Source: Bimastos eiseni (lineage: Eukaryota > Annelida > Clitellata > Crassiclitellata > Lumbricidae). From it: 64,000 nucleotides of DNA. Where the stretch lies: the NCBI GenBank assembly GCA_959347315.1, contig OY365810.1:3737467-3801466 (forward strand), given 5' to 3'. The notes beneath the pieces are model-generated. The model worked only from the letters and a program-made list of their open reading frames with translations. It made no database searches and had not been told where the DNA came from. The position numbers and the translations under genes are program-made. Positions within the stretch are counted from its first letter, which is position 1; the number at the start of each line of letters is the position of its first letter. Of this stretch, positions 37,438 to 47,998 are shown piece after piece.

Positions 37438-38147
37438 CAGTGCTTCCCAACCTTTTCCTAGTCGCAACCCTCTATTATAATCGTCGAGTTATCTGCGACC
37501 TCCGCCACGCTCGCATAATATTGTCATAGGACCTAGGTCAAGGACGACCCCAATGACAGATAAAGAAACACAATGAAAACTAATTTATCAGAATGTAATT
37601 GCATCTGTAACGAGACTAAATATTTTAACAATTTCTTTCATTTTAATTATTGCGATGGTTGTACTTTCAAAATTTGTGACTAAGTTTTTGTTAAAGCAAA
37701 CCTCATAATATTCTCAACATTCAGTCTGTTTCTTGCCTTCAATTTGATATGAAGAAGCGTTGAAAATTCCCGTTCTCAGAGGTAGGCTTCATGTATGTGC
37801 ACTGGAGGCAAATTGAACAAAAAGTCGAAAGGCAAGCATGGTGACATTTCGACATAGGCCTATGACTGATACAAGGCAGAATTGAATCAAGAAATTCTCA
37901 TGAAACAAATTACGCGCCAAAGAATCATTGCGTATACTCAAGAATTCATTCTGTATTTCATCCGGAATGCTGGCTACTTTCAGAGAAATAGATAGGCCTA
38001 GTGCTGAGTTTTTCAAACAAGGCAATGTTTCCAAGATTTGTTCTTCGACGCAAGTTTGTAGCTTGGATAGAAAAGCCTGAAGGTTGTCCTGAAATTGGAT
38101 AATGTGTGTTCACTTTCCCTGAAGTTTCAAACCGACAAACCGTTTCA
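37438..38147 (-). pseudogene. hAT transposon fragment (left arm)
   Basis: CAGTGCTTCCCAACC at 37438 is a typical hAT terminus. Downstream, the minus strand encodes part of a ZBED/SCAND3-like transposase C-terminus (SLKVASIPDEIQNEFLSIRN and following). The other terminus is not seen, and the inner breakpoint of the inverted duplication lies within it. The segment 37497 to about 37903 is missing from the right-arm copy. Confidence 0.75.
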
Positions 38148-38916
38148 ATTTGACTGTATTCTATAATTCACGTATTAATTACATTAAAAAAACTTCAAAA
38201 TGGGTGTTTACTGATAGGCTTATTACAAATTTCGTTATTTAAAATGATAACTTAAAAATGATTTCATTTGGTTTAGAAAATGCTGGCGCCTTTTAAATTT
38301 GCTCGCCGCTCCCTCTGACGCTAAAACCTGGCTACGACAATTGCCCCCGGTCAATTAACCCCCACGGAATTGCTCACAATCCTTAGTTATGAACATATCC
38401 GAAATTTTGGAAGAAAATGATAACTTTAAAAACCACACCTTTCCTGACAGTGTTGCTACTCATTTTAAAGCACGTATTAAGAAAATTCATGTTCATAGTC
38501 TAATTGTGAGAAACATGCCGACGAGCTATGACATAGGTAATTGCACGGGAAGGAGTAATATCCTGGGGTAATGATAGATGGGCAATGTCCTGCTACAATG
38601 ACCTATTATATATATAAATATATTTATATATTTACTTAGCACTAACGAATAACAGCAAAATATGGCCTCAGATTTACTTCCATACGAGTGATTATTAACT
38701 CCTTAAGTGTATAATAAATTTTTTATATGCTGTATACAAGTGTGTAATTATTTTCAGGTCTATTGATTATAGGTAGACTGATATTTGCAAGTGTATAAAA
38801 TAATGCAATGGCCCATCACTGCTCTGAGAAACTTGACAATAATCACATATAGTTTTAAAATAAGCTTTATTGCTGAACTTTATTATGATTTTAAAACAAT
38901 AAATTATGTAAAATAG
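38148..38916. other. Spacer between duplication arms, 5' part
   Basis: AT-rich sequence with a short TATATAAATA block at 38608-38634. I see no gene. The 60-codon ORF at 38389-38571 is not convincing. Confidence 0.4.
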
Positions 38917-39050
38917 TTCATAGCAATATGTCATTCGGTTGTGCACACGGCTCTATGTAGAAACATCTGTTGCTTAGTCAACGCTCATCTTCGCTTCTTC
39001 AGCAATCAGCAGACTGAGGGTACTACACCAACAGATTCTTCAGACGGACT
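38917..39050 (+). promoter_or_regulatory. Promoter copy and non-coding 5' exon of knottin gene B
   Basis: The first 59 bases match 32049-32105 almost exactly, and the exon part matches 32150-32211 (ending 'cagacggact' before a GTATGT donor). About 34 bases that contain the TATA box in gene A are deleted here. The predicted acceptor is at 39508-39509, 21 bases before the gene B ATG. Confidence 0.6.
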
Positions 39051-39529
39051 GTATGTAACGAAGAGGTTGTCTGCTTGAAGACGATTCACTCAGTTGTCAC
39101 TCATTGCTTAGAATTGACATCTAATCCAGCTTATATTCATACTAAATATCAAATTTTATTCTCGATATTTGTTAAGGGAGATCGGTCGTCGAACCAACAG
39201 TCTGAGGATGAATAACCCTCCATGGGCATTGCACAAAGAAAATTGAGTCTTAGCTCATGGCTACTCTTAAAGGTTACCGTTATTGGTTGCTGCTCTGTTT
39301 CTGTCGCTTTAAATATATTCTTAGTAGGCGTACTAGATGTGAGCCTACATTATCTATTTTTTGCCTAAGTATATCTTAACAACCTTGTTCATATTCATAT
39401 TTATCTAGGCCTCTTGTTGCTATAGAATTATAAAAGATCACAACCGTTTCCTGTGTAGGATTCTTTAAATACGAATTCTCGTTAAGAAATTTTTTTGAAT
39501 TTTACCCAGAACCAATTTGAAGGACGAAG

Positions 39530-40679
39530 ATGTTTCATTTCTTACTGCTTGTGTGCGTTCTGCAAGTTGCCTTCGCTGAAGAAGTATCGCTGGAAGAACT
39601 GCAAGATAGTGAGAAAACATTAGGCCTACTCACATTCAAAATTCTTCGTAATTGGTGTGTTCTTGCTTCCAGCAAGTTTCTGATTTTGCACATTCCTAAT
39701 TTAGCTCGGTCAGTTTCTAGGTCGCATAGACATGGCTTTAACATTTACAAACACTTATAGATGAATGTAGGCTTTTTAAGATAGTATGTCATTTAAGGAA
39801 AAGTATCTAAGTTCTTTCTAGTTGCTGTGAGTAATATTTAAAATATATGATTAATTGAGATGAGGTAAAACAGGTTATGGGAACGTAAGAATTGATTGAG
39901 AATCAATCTACTAGAGACATCGCCTCAACATCAGAATCTGTTCTACGCTATAGCCCATAGAACTGTGTGTTACTTACCAGTGCCTTTTGGGAGAAGTCGG
40001 TGAATTTTTTGCTAAGCGTGTTTATGATGTTCGCAGGTTTTGAGATGGACATAGCCCTTGCTGGTGAAGAAGCAAAAGAAGTCCACTTCAACAAAAGGTC
40101 AAAGGATAAGAGGCATGTGTTCTAAGCTTTACAAGACATTTCATTCTTTGGACTTCGTTGAAGTGGTAAAATAATATGCTAAGAACTGCATGACTTCACA
40201 TGACATTGCGCTGTCGACATTTTTTTATTGCATCACAAAAAATCCGTCTATAGCCTTGGTAGCAGATACACTTTATGCCAATATTGTTTGCTCTCGATCA
40301 TCGTGTGGCGCTAAATAAACTTTTTGGATTAAAGCTACAATTGCACTAATCTAAAGAGTGCAAGTGTATCCACAAAACATTTAATCAACCAACAAGTAGC
40401 CTACTCCTCTCTGTAACAGCACCTGTGAACTGTTTCTAAAGGTCATCTTTGAAATGCAATATTTTGTGTCTTGATAACATATCAAATTTTTTCTTATTTT
40501 ATCACAGTTACGAGACCGTGGCACTTGGACCTCCACATCATGAACTGTCCACCGAAAATTGCAAATCGAGTAGGGAGACGTGTAGTACATCTGCAGAATG
40601 TTGCAGGGGTTATGAATGCAATTGCGTTGATGGCAACCAACGTTGTACAGAGCATGTCTGCGAGCTGAAAATAAGATAA
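39530..40679 (+). CDS. Knottin secreted peptide, gene B (spacer)
   Basis: Exon 39530-39608 gives a signal peptide (MFHFLLLVCVLQVAFA) plus an acidic stretch and ends in phase 1. Exon 2 starts at 40037. By homology with gene A it ends at 40112 with a GC donor (AAGAG|GC); a GT donor at 40098 in the same phase is the alternative. Exon 40508-40679 ends in TAA. The precursor is 103 or 108 residues. The last exon has eight cysteines spaced C6C5CC4C1C6C4C, a looser knot than A or C, and about 18 residues before the first Cys. The propeptide exon ends in Lys/Arg-rich sequence that could be processed. Secretion and an ICK fold are inferred from the framework. It shares promoter sequence with gene A, but the mature region is strongly diverged. 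Confidence 0.85.
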
Positions 40680-40859
40680 TGGTTTTTGAAGCTGTTTCTG
40701 TTGGCACTATAAATCCTTGACACAATACATTTTGCGCAAATAACACTTGTGAAGTTGACTAAATTAGTTAATTATAATACGAAGTACAACATATACTTGA
40801 TGTCTTCTTGATGGCTTTAACAGCTAATACTGGCTAAGCAATTAAAAGAAAGAGGAAGA

Positions 40860-41012
40860 AGATGACGATGAAGAGGAAGACGAAGAAGAAAGGGAAGAGG
40901 GGGATAATGTGGAGGCAAAGAATATATTGATGATTATTCCACTGATGCTATCGACATAATGCTGCTGATGTTTAAAATAATGACGATGACGACGACGGTG
41001 ATGATGATGATG

Positions 41013-41078
<66 letters not shown>
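40860..41078. repeat. GAA/GAC-rich tract and (ATA)n microsatellite
   Basis: A purine-rich lead (40845-40915), then GATGAC units, then (ATA)n at 41008-41078. The long Tyr, Ile and Leu ORFs are artefacts. Confidence 0.9.
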
Positions 41079-41079
<1 letters not shown>

Positions 41080-41080
41080 A

Positions 41081-41834
41081 AGACAAGGCATGGAAAGGGC
41101 TGCTGGAGTCCAATAACAATCCATGTGACCGTGCTCGCCTGCTGGCCTCACGAGCACCTCATTCTGGAGACTGGATGCTAGCGCCCCCTGTGACTGCCCT
41201 AGGCCTGCGCCTCTCAAACGAGGATGTACGAATGGCAGCCGGGTTGAGGCTAGGAACGACGCTCTGCGAGCCACATTTGTGTCACCAATGTCAAGAGTGC
41301 GTCGACGCAAAAGGGCTCCATGGACTAATTTGTAGAAGAGGCAGCGGAAAACATCAACGACATAGCATGTTGAACGATGTCATCTAGAGAGCTCTTGGCA
41401 GAGCGAAGATTCCAGCGCAAAAGGAACCTCTCGGCTTGATAAGAGAAGATGGAAAGCGACCGGACGGCGTCACGCTCATTCCTTGGACACGTGGTCGATG
41501 TCTGGCATGAGATGTGACAGTGCCCGACACCTACGCCAAGTCACATCTTGCCGTCACATCTATCAGAGCTGGCGAAGCAGTCGAACGCGCAGTTAAGACG
41601 AAGAGGGCCAAGTATTCCACCATAATCAACACCCACGACTTCGTAGCCCTCTCCTTGGAATCCGGCGGCGCTTGGAGCAGTGAAGGACTGCAGTTCATCT
41701 CAGAGTTGGGTAGTCGAACGAGTGCTGCAACCTACGATCCGATGGAGACGTCATTTCTGTTCCAGCGCATCTCGGTTGTTCTTCAGCGTGGGAACGCCGC
41801 CTGCCTCTTCGGGGCATTGCCACCACTCACTTAG
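41081..41834 (+). pseudogene. LINE ORF 3' part with Cys/His knuckle, two stops
   Basis: One reading frame runs from a KAWKGLLESNNNPCDRARLL segment through a CEPHLCHQCQECVDAKGLHG zinc-knuckle-like motif, then GKRPDGVTLIPW, DVTVPDTYA and ETSFLFQRISVVLQRGNA. This order is typical of the C-terminal region of a marine-animal non-LTR retroelement family. In-frame stops at 41385 and 41511 kill it. The RPDG...DVTV spacing resembles a PD-(D/E)XK nuclease core, which is an inference only. Flanking microsatellites may derive from its tail. Confidence 0.75.
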
Positions 41835-41863
41835 CTCGCCCACATGGGCGATAACAGCATAAT

Positions 41864-41889
41864 ATAATATAAATAATAATAATAATAAC

Positions 41890-41939
<50 letters not shown>

Positions 41940-41994
41940 TATTAAACTAAATAATAATATCATTTTAAACGTGGAAAATTTATAATAAAAAATC

Positions 41995-42027
<33 letters not shown>

Positions 42028-42235
42028 GCGTTGGAAATGATAATAATGATGATGGTGGTGGTGATGATAATGATGATGATGGCTGTGGTAATGATAATGA
42101 TGATGACGGTGGTGATGACAATGATGACGATGGCTGGGGTAATGATAATGGTGATGACGGTGGTGATGAAAATGATGATGGCGGTGGTGATGATAATGAT
42201 GATGGCGGTAATGATGACGGCGGCGACATTGATGA
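41864..42235. repeat. (AAT)n followed by GATGATG-rich repeat
   Basis: AAT blocks at 41864-41936 and 41996-42026, then about 200 bases of GATGATGGTGGT variants. Overlapping ORFs are repeat translations. Confidence 0.9.
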
Positions 42236-42511
42236 TTATGGTCAGTATCAAGGATGATGATGTTTTTCGTGGCTTATTAATTACCTCTTCAGTCTTCAAC
42301 TTTTATTGATGAGTTCCCTTTCCCGTATCAATCCCAAAAGACTTCTCATTTAAAAAAATACCAGCTAGAAATTGACTGCAAAATTACCCTAAATGCACCT
42401 CTGACAAAAGCGTTTTGAATGGAGGACGTGCATTCGTATGAGAGTATCAATCTCAACATGTAAATTTTCTTAAGTCTGGATAATTTGTTGCTCCAGTGAA
42501 ATAAAAGAGGA

Positions 42512-42786
42512 TGAAACGGTTTGTCGGTTTGAAACTTCAGGGAAAGTGAACACACATTATCCAATTTCAAGACAACCTTCAGGCTTTTCTATCCAAGCTG
42601 CAAACTTGCGTCGAAGAACAAACTCAGCACTAGACCTATCTATTTCTCTGAAAGTAGCCAGCATTCCGGATGAAATACAGAATGAATTCTTGAGTATACG
42701 CAATGATTCTTTGGCGCGTAATTTATTGCAGAAAACTCGACGATTATAATAGAGGGTTGCGACTAGGAAAAGGTTGGGAAGCACTG
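42512..42786 (+). pseudogene. hAT transposon fragment (right arm)
   Basis: Truncated copy of 37438-38147. The transposase-like reading stops early because about 407 bp are deleted next to 42728. The terminus CAGTGCTTCCCAACC is at 42786 on the minus strand. Confidence 0.72.
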
Positions 42787-43185
42787 CAATAGAGGTACCA
42801 TAGGGTCGACTGTTCTCAACGAGAAGATAATTAGGCAATTAGGAATTAACACAAAAATTCTCTTCACCACAGCATCGCACTTTATTTCATGAATAAAAAA
42901 ATATGGAGTAAGAGTTCAATGCCACTTCTTGATCGGTAATCAATATTTATCTGAATATTAATATATATATGAAATTAAATTTCGATTTCAGATTTTTACA
43001 TTCAGGAAAATCAAAAACAGGATCACACGAGAACTTTATAATGCCAAACCACCATTCTTATTTTATGTTTTCGGAAATTAAACTCCATCATTAGATAATG
43101 ACGAAGGAGAGGAGCTAGAAGATCGCTGAAACGGAAAGAAATGAGTTAAAGCCTTAAATAGGGTTTGGGAATGTTGCCTTTGGGT

Positions 43186-45755
43186 TCAGTATGGTGGATC
43201 GCAGATACACCGAGTGTGGAAGTAGTTACAACGGCATTCTCCACTACAGCAATTCTTGTTGTATCTATAACAACGATATCCATTTCTAACACAGTCTCTT
43301 CGCGCCCTTGGCCTACAAATAGTGCAAACAACGAAAATATAATTTCTCCTGGATTGAAAAATTATCGGTCCGAATAAATTACAAAATTACTGACCAACAA
43401 TTGACTAGTTCTATCTTTTACTGCTCACTGAGTCATCATTCGGGACTGATAGTGTGATCGACTGACTGACTTAATCACTAGCTCATGAAATGACAAGTTA
43501 ATCACCCATTCACCCTCTTACTCACTTACGTGATAAATCACCCACCATTTTTATTCAACGACATGAATCGAAGAGCAGGAATTAGATTCTCATCATATGG
43601 CCGATTCAGAATTTTCAAAATGTTACGAACTGCATATTAAAAAGTAAAAGCTCATAAAAATGACATTCTTGCAAAAGCGGGAAGGTGGTGTATTTGGATG
43701 AATGCGGCATGTGTATTTCTATAACATGGGGAAAAGAAGGTCGACAGCTCTCAACGCTATGATGATGATTACATGTAGGTGCTTAGAATTTATAACACAA
43801 TGAGTCTCTCCAAGACAGCGCTCTACTTTACATAATACATATATGCTTATCATTTAAATAGAGTCAGACTGAGTGCAGTTTTACTTTTACGTCGTCAGCT
43901 TATGGTATTTTGGCCCAAAACATGACTATGACATTTGACTTCATTTTTAAAATTGACCTTATCAAAACTGGAAAATGAGACCATCAGTGAAATGATAACG
44001 CTAGAAGTTGAGTTATCTCTTATTCTCAGATTCTGGTAGTTAGAATTCATCTTGACATAATGATACGGGAACGGATGTTGATGTTCAATGGTATGGGAAG
44101 AAATCTGTTAAGACTTAGAATATGGTGTGGAGATTATTGAGCCACAAATCTGTCTTCGTGTATTTTCCGCGTTAGTTTAACTTCAATTACGCGTCTGGGC
44201 AAGGACAACTCTGCTTACAACAATGCAAGCCTACTGGGAGTCTATGAAATGATATCACTTGTGAAGCTTTGACTACCCATGTTCATACCTCATTCCATCA
44301 ATGATGGAAACTGCTGGCTTCCCATCATCAATGGCTGGATCCAACTCGGCTTCTGTGAACATCATAAAAACGCAGAATTATCTCATGAACACTGGCATGT
44401 GAGAAAGATATTAATATTTGTTTACATTTTGCAATCGATCCTAATGGAAAGAAATATATTTTATTCCACTTATTCTATTCCTATTTCATTCTTTCAGTCA
44501 CCTGATTGCACTTTATATCGTCTTACCTTATATAATTTATATATTATATAATTTATAATTTATATAATTTATAATTTATATAATTTATATATTATATAAT
44601 TTATAATTTATATAAATTATAATTTATATAAATTATATAATTATATATTATATAATTCATATATTATATAATTTATAATTTAAATAAATTATAATTTATA
44701 TAATTTATATAATTATATATTATATAATTCATATATTATATAATTTAAACGTGTCCTATCATACAATTATTGCATTAATTTTCTTTATATAGCATTATCA
44801 TGCATTAGCTCAACTGACTTTATCAGATTGTTTTCAAAAATTTCTTCTAAGTTAACTAGATTTGTCCAATGTCCATATTATGTCTAACCTCAAACTAACT
44901 TGTCATCACTTTACCATACATCGTTTCAGTGTTTCCGGTGGATTCGTCAGAATTCATTCAATACATCATTGTAATAGCAATTTATTGATGAAGTATAATA
45001 TCTTGGCTACAATGAATATAGAACTAGGCATATGACACCGGTCTATCAGGGTCTATCAGGGTCGAGAGTGCAACGTAGGCCCTATATGATAATTGACTCC
45101 ACTTGTCATTAGAAACAAGTTATGCATCCTTCATCCAAATATGAGACAGACGTGAAGATCAATCGCAAAAATAATTTATTCTTGTTCTCGCCTCAAGATT
45201 ATTTTTTTTATTAATCCACGCGACAAACAATCATTCATTTCCAGTATCGCATGAGCATTTTCATTTTACTAATTATTTTTTATCTGGTAGATGGCGCAAT
45301 CGTTCGATTTCCTCAAGTGATTTTTGATTACGCATAGCTGATGATGTAAATTTGTCGAAGTGGAGCTCGTCAAGGAGAACTCGTTCAAGTCGATATTTAA
45401 TTTCTTTCATGTGTAACAATTTTAACTACATTGCATTGTCGTACAAGTTTGAAATGTGTGTAAAATTTCAGCTCTATAGGTCGACGGGAACATACCTGAA
45501 AGGAGTTGATAGATGTCCGACAGACAAACAGTGACAACTAGGTGTTTTGAACTGCTACTCTCCTAAAAAATTGCATGCGAAATTTGAAGACGAACATTGT
45601 GAAAGTCTGCGAATTCATTTAAGCAACTCACGCCGTAAAACAACACAAAAAATAAGTACATAAAAATGTGAAGGCAAACATATGGCTTACTCACCAGCTG
45701 TAGAGAAGGCGACATTCAGTACGCAGACCATCATTAAGAAGCATAGCATCTTCAT
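43186..45755 (-). CDS. Knottin secreted peptide, gene A' (inverted copy of A)
   Basis: Exons 45755-45695, 44352-44289 and 43312-43186 are mirror images of the gene A exons and encode the same 83-residue precursor: signal peptide, acidic propeptide, basic cleavage site and eight-Cys knot. Splice sites are intact. The duplication stops before the promoter and 5' UTR exon used by gene A. A' must therefore use another promoter or be silent, although nothing in its coding sequence is broken. Confidence 0.82.
44524..44759. repeat. TA-rich palindromic block (right arm)
   Basis: Mirror copy of 35465-35700. Confidence 0.85.
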
Positions 45756-45883
45756 CTTTCTCAGAGGTTCTGAATAAAGCACAACGAGCTTCAAAGTTTC
45801 AAAACGTTGAGGTTTGAAAGCAACTGGCTTGTATCTCAAAGAGGGCAGTGGTTATTTTCTGATTAAATAAGAAAATAACCTAA

Positions 45884-45978
45884 TTCATATTCGTATTTAT
45901 CGCAGCATCTTGTTCAAAGTGGTGAATAAATTTTATTAAATTATTTGAACCCGATGCTGCGATAAAAATGAATATGAA
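45884..45978. repeat. Foldback element (right arm)
   Basis: Mirror copy of 34246-34340. Confidence 0.85.
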
Positions 45979-46083
45979 ACAGATCACAAGTAGGGGCGTA
46001 TACGTTTGCACATGACAAAACACAGAACACTTCTAAACACTTCTAAACACTTCTAAACAGAGTAGCAGTACGTACCTATTGTT

Positions 46084-46689
46084 ATCACTACCAGCTTCCT
46101 CAGCTTCGATAGGTCTCTCGTTCTCTTTCTCACGACGCGAGCGTGGATCTCGCTCAGGCCTTCGATACTGCTCAAGTTGACAATTGTTGTTCCTTACTTG
46201 CTGGTCATCCTCTTGATGTTCTTGGGCGGTCGATCGGGTTCTGCGGTCGGCTGCTCGGCTCATTGGGCTCTTTCCTAAATTCTCCTCTGTTTCTGCCAAC
46301 ATGCGCGATGATTTGCATCGGCTGCCAGTGTCCCAGTGAATGTCAAACGGTCATACCGCGTTGCTGTTGTTGTTTCGCGTTGCTTTCTTGGTTGTGGTCC
46401 ATCTTGCTTTGCTTGATCTTTGCCGCCCAGTGTCTGACGTCGCAGCGCATCGAGTGTTTCGACGATGGGTGCGTTTCTAGTTCCACGTGCTCACTTGGCT
46501 ATTAGGCAGCGACGTGCTTTCTCGGATGTGGGCCCTACAATCTGTAATAATCTTTTTTGAGCTCCGATCATTGCTTGTGGACCAACAGTCAATTGTTTAT
46601 AAGTCCCTCAAATCTTTTTTTCTGTAGTCGTGGCTGGGCTGGGAGCGCTCCTCGGTATGTTCTTGAAGGAGCGCTATATAAATATTCAG
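46084..46689 (+). repeat. LINE 3' fragment (right arm)
   Basis: Mirror of 33535-34140, ending in 'gcgctatataaatattcag' and an AATG tail. Confidence 0.6.
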
Positions 46690-46974
46690 AATGAATGAAT
46701 CAATCAATGCGTTGTTTAGAACTGCGTTGTTCCTTTCCATTTGTTATTATTTCACTGTAAGCAATAACTTGTATGTCATCAAGTTTCTTGGATCTTGATC
46801 TTAGCAGGCTTCACGGACTTACATGTAGGAGAATTTAAAAATTACGATTACGACTACGATACGAGTGAACACGTATTTATCCTCTGAGGAAAAGAGACAA
46901 TGAAAAGCCGAAGACAAGAACAGAATGTGCAAAACAAATGTTGATAGTAAGAGAGTTATAGGGTCTATTACCAG

Positions 46975-47235
46975 CAGAGGTGTAACAAGGTTTGAAAAGT
47001 GGAGGGAAGCTAAATTTCAAAAATATTGCGCGTAGCGCCAAGCATTTTTTCCCACCCACTTTTTGAATTTTGCCCACCAGAAATTTGAAAAATGGGGGCA
47101 CAAATTATCTTAACCAGAGTATCCTAAAAGCCATTGGAGAAGCATAAAAAAGAACCGATTTGGGGGCACATGTGGAGGAACGTTTTGGGGGCACTTTGGA
47201 CGGTGCCCCTCTGCCCCCCGCTTGTTACACCTCTG
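46975..47235 (+). mobile_element. hAT-like MITE, copy 3 (right arm)
   Basis: Mirror of 32989-33249 including its 8-bp target duplication. It was copied with the arm rather than inserted independently. Confidence 0.95.
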
Positions 47236-47433
47236 ATTACCAGCAACAGAAAGAGTCGTCTGCCGAGAGTAATCCTCGCCCACAGAGTAGAAAGATTAGA
47301 AGACGTATGACACTGATCAATTATAATGGACTTTACATTAATAGTTGGCATGACTTAATTTGTCAACTATATTCGTTGCTATTGTTAGTAATCCAAAATT
47401 TAGATTTGTCGCTATAGGGAACATTTAAAGGTG

Positions 47434-47489
47434 GGACAACCTTCTACTAACCAACACCTGTATGCAGATGACACCCGACTCGAAATATC
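47434..47489 (+). pseudogene. LINE reverse transcriptase scrap (right arm)
   Basis: HLYADDTRLEISF-type RT motif, mirror of the left-arm scrap. Confidence 0.65.
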
Positions 47490-47998
47490 CTTCGTACCAT
47501 GCTCTAAGTCGACAATTTCTTAATGTGGTTAACCTAAGCTCTCAATTAATGTCGTCCAACGTTTTTAATCCTTTCAAAAACGAATTCATCATCAAAGGCC
47601 TTCTTTAAAAAAATCAACTTGGTCTATACATAAAAATCATGTATATGTTGTCTTATTTTTGAAGACATGGTATTTCTTTTTCACGTAGATGCGATTTTGT
47701 TATTTTTTCAGCAGTGTTTTCGCATAACTCATGGTACATGCATGTCGTAGGATAACACTGTTTCATTTATTTGTTCGTAGCATGCTATTTATGCATATCA
47801 AACATAGAATTTGTGATATTTTCTCTGTATTCGTGTTTCAATTCATTCTACTTTCGAGCCTTCTCGATTATCAAAGTTCAGAATAACAGCCTAGATTTCT
47901 GAGCATAAGAATATTATATCGGCATTGTATAGTACCATTTGGCTAGCTAAGTCGTCTGTTTTCAATTAAATTTGTTAGCCATACTGCTGCTATTAAAG

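Larger units (their letters stand above)
32242..38147 (+). repeat. Left arm of large inverted duplication
   Basis: Position x on this arm pairs with 80224-x on the right arm from 32242 to 37496, without an indel. Only rare mismatches were seen (e.g. ggAacc/ggTacc near 37428). Homology then continues to 38147 after a 407-bp and a 28-bp segment found only on this arm. The arm carries knottin gene A, a MITE, LINE remnants, a foldback element, a TA-rich block and a hAT fragment. Confidence 0.97.
42512..47982 (-). repeat. Right arm of large inverted duplication
   Basis: Mirror of 32242-38147 (coordinate sum 80224 from 42728 outward), with a net 435-bp deletion inside the hAT fragment. Its outer edge at 47982 abuts unrelated sequence, so this copy lacks the TATA promoter and 5' exon that precede the left arm. 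Confidence 0.97.

Noticed and set aside
41751..42299. 182-residue Ile/Thr-rich ORF
   Set aside because: Arises from AAT and GATGAT repeats overlapping a dead LINE.
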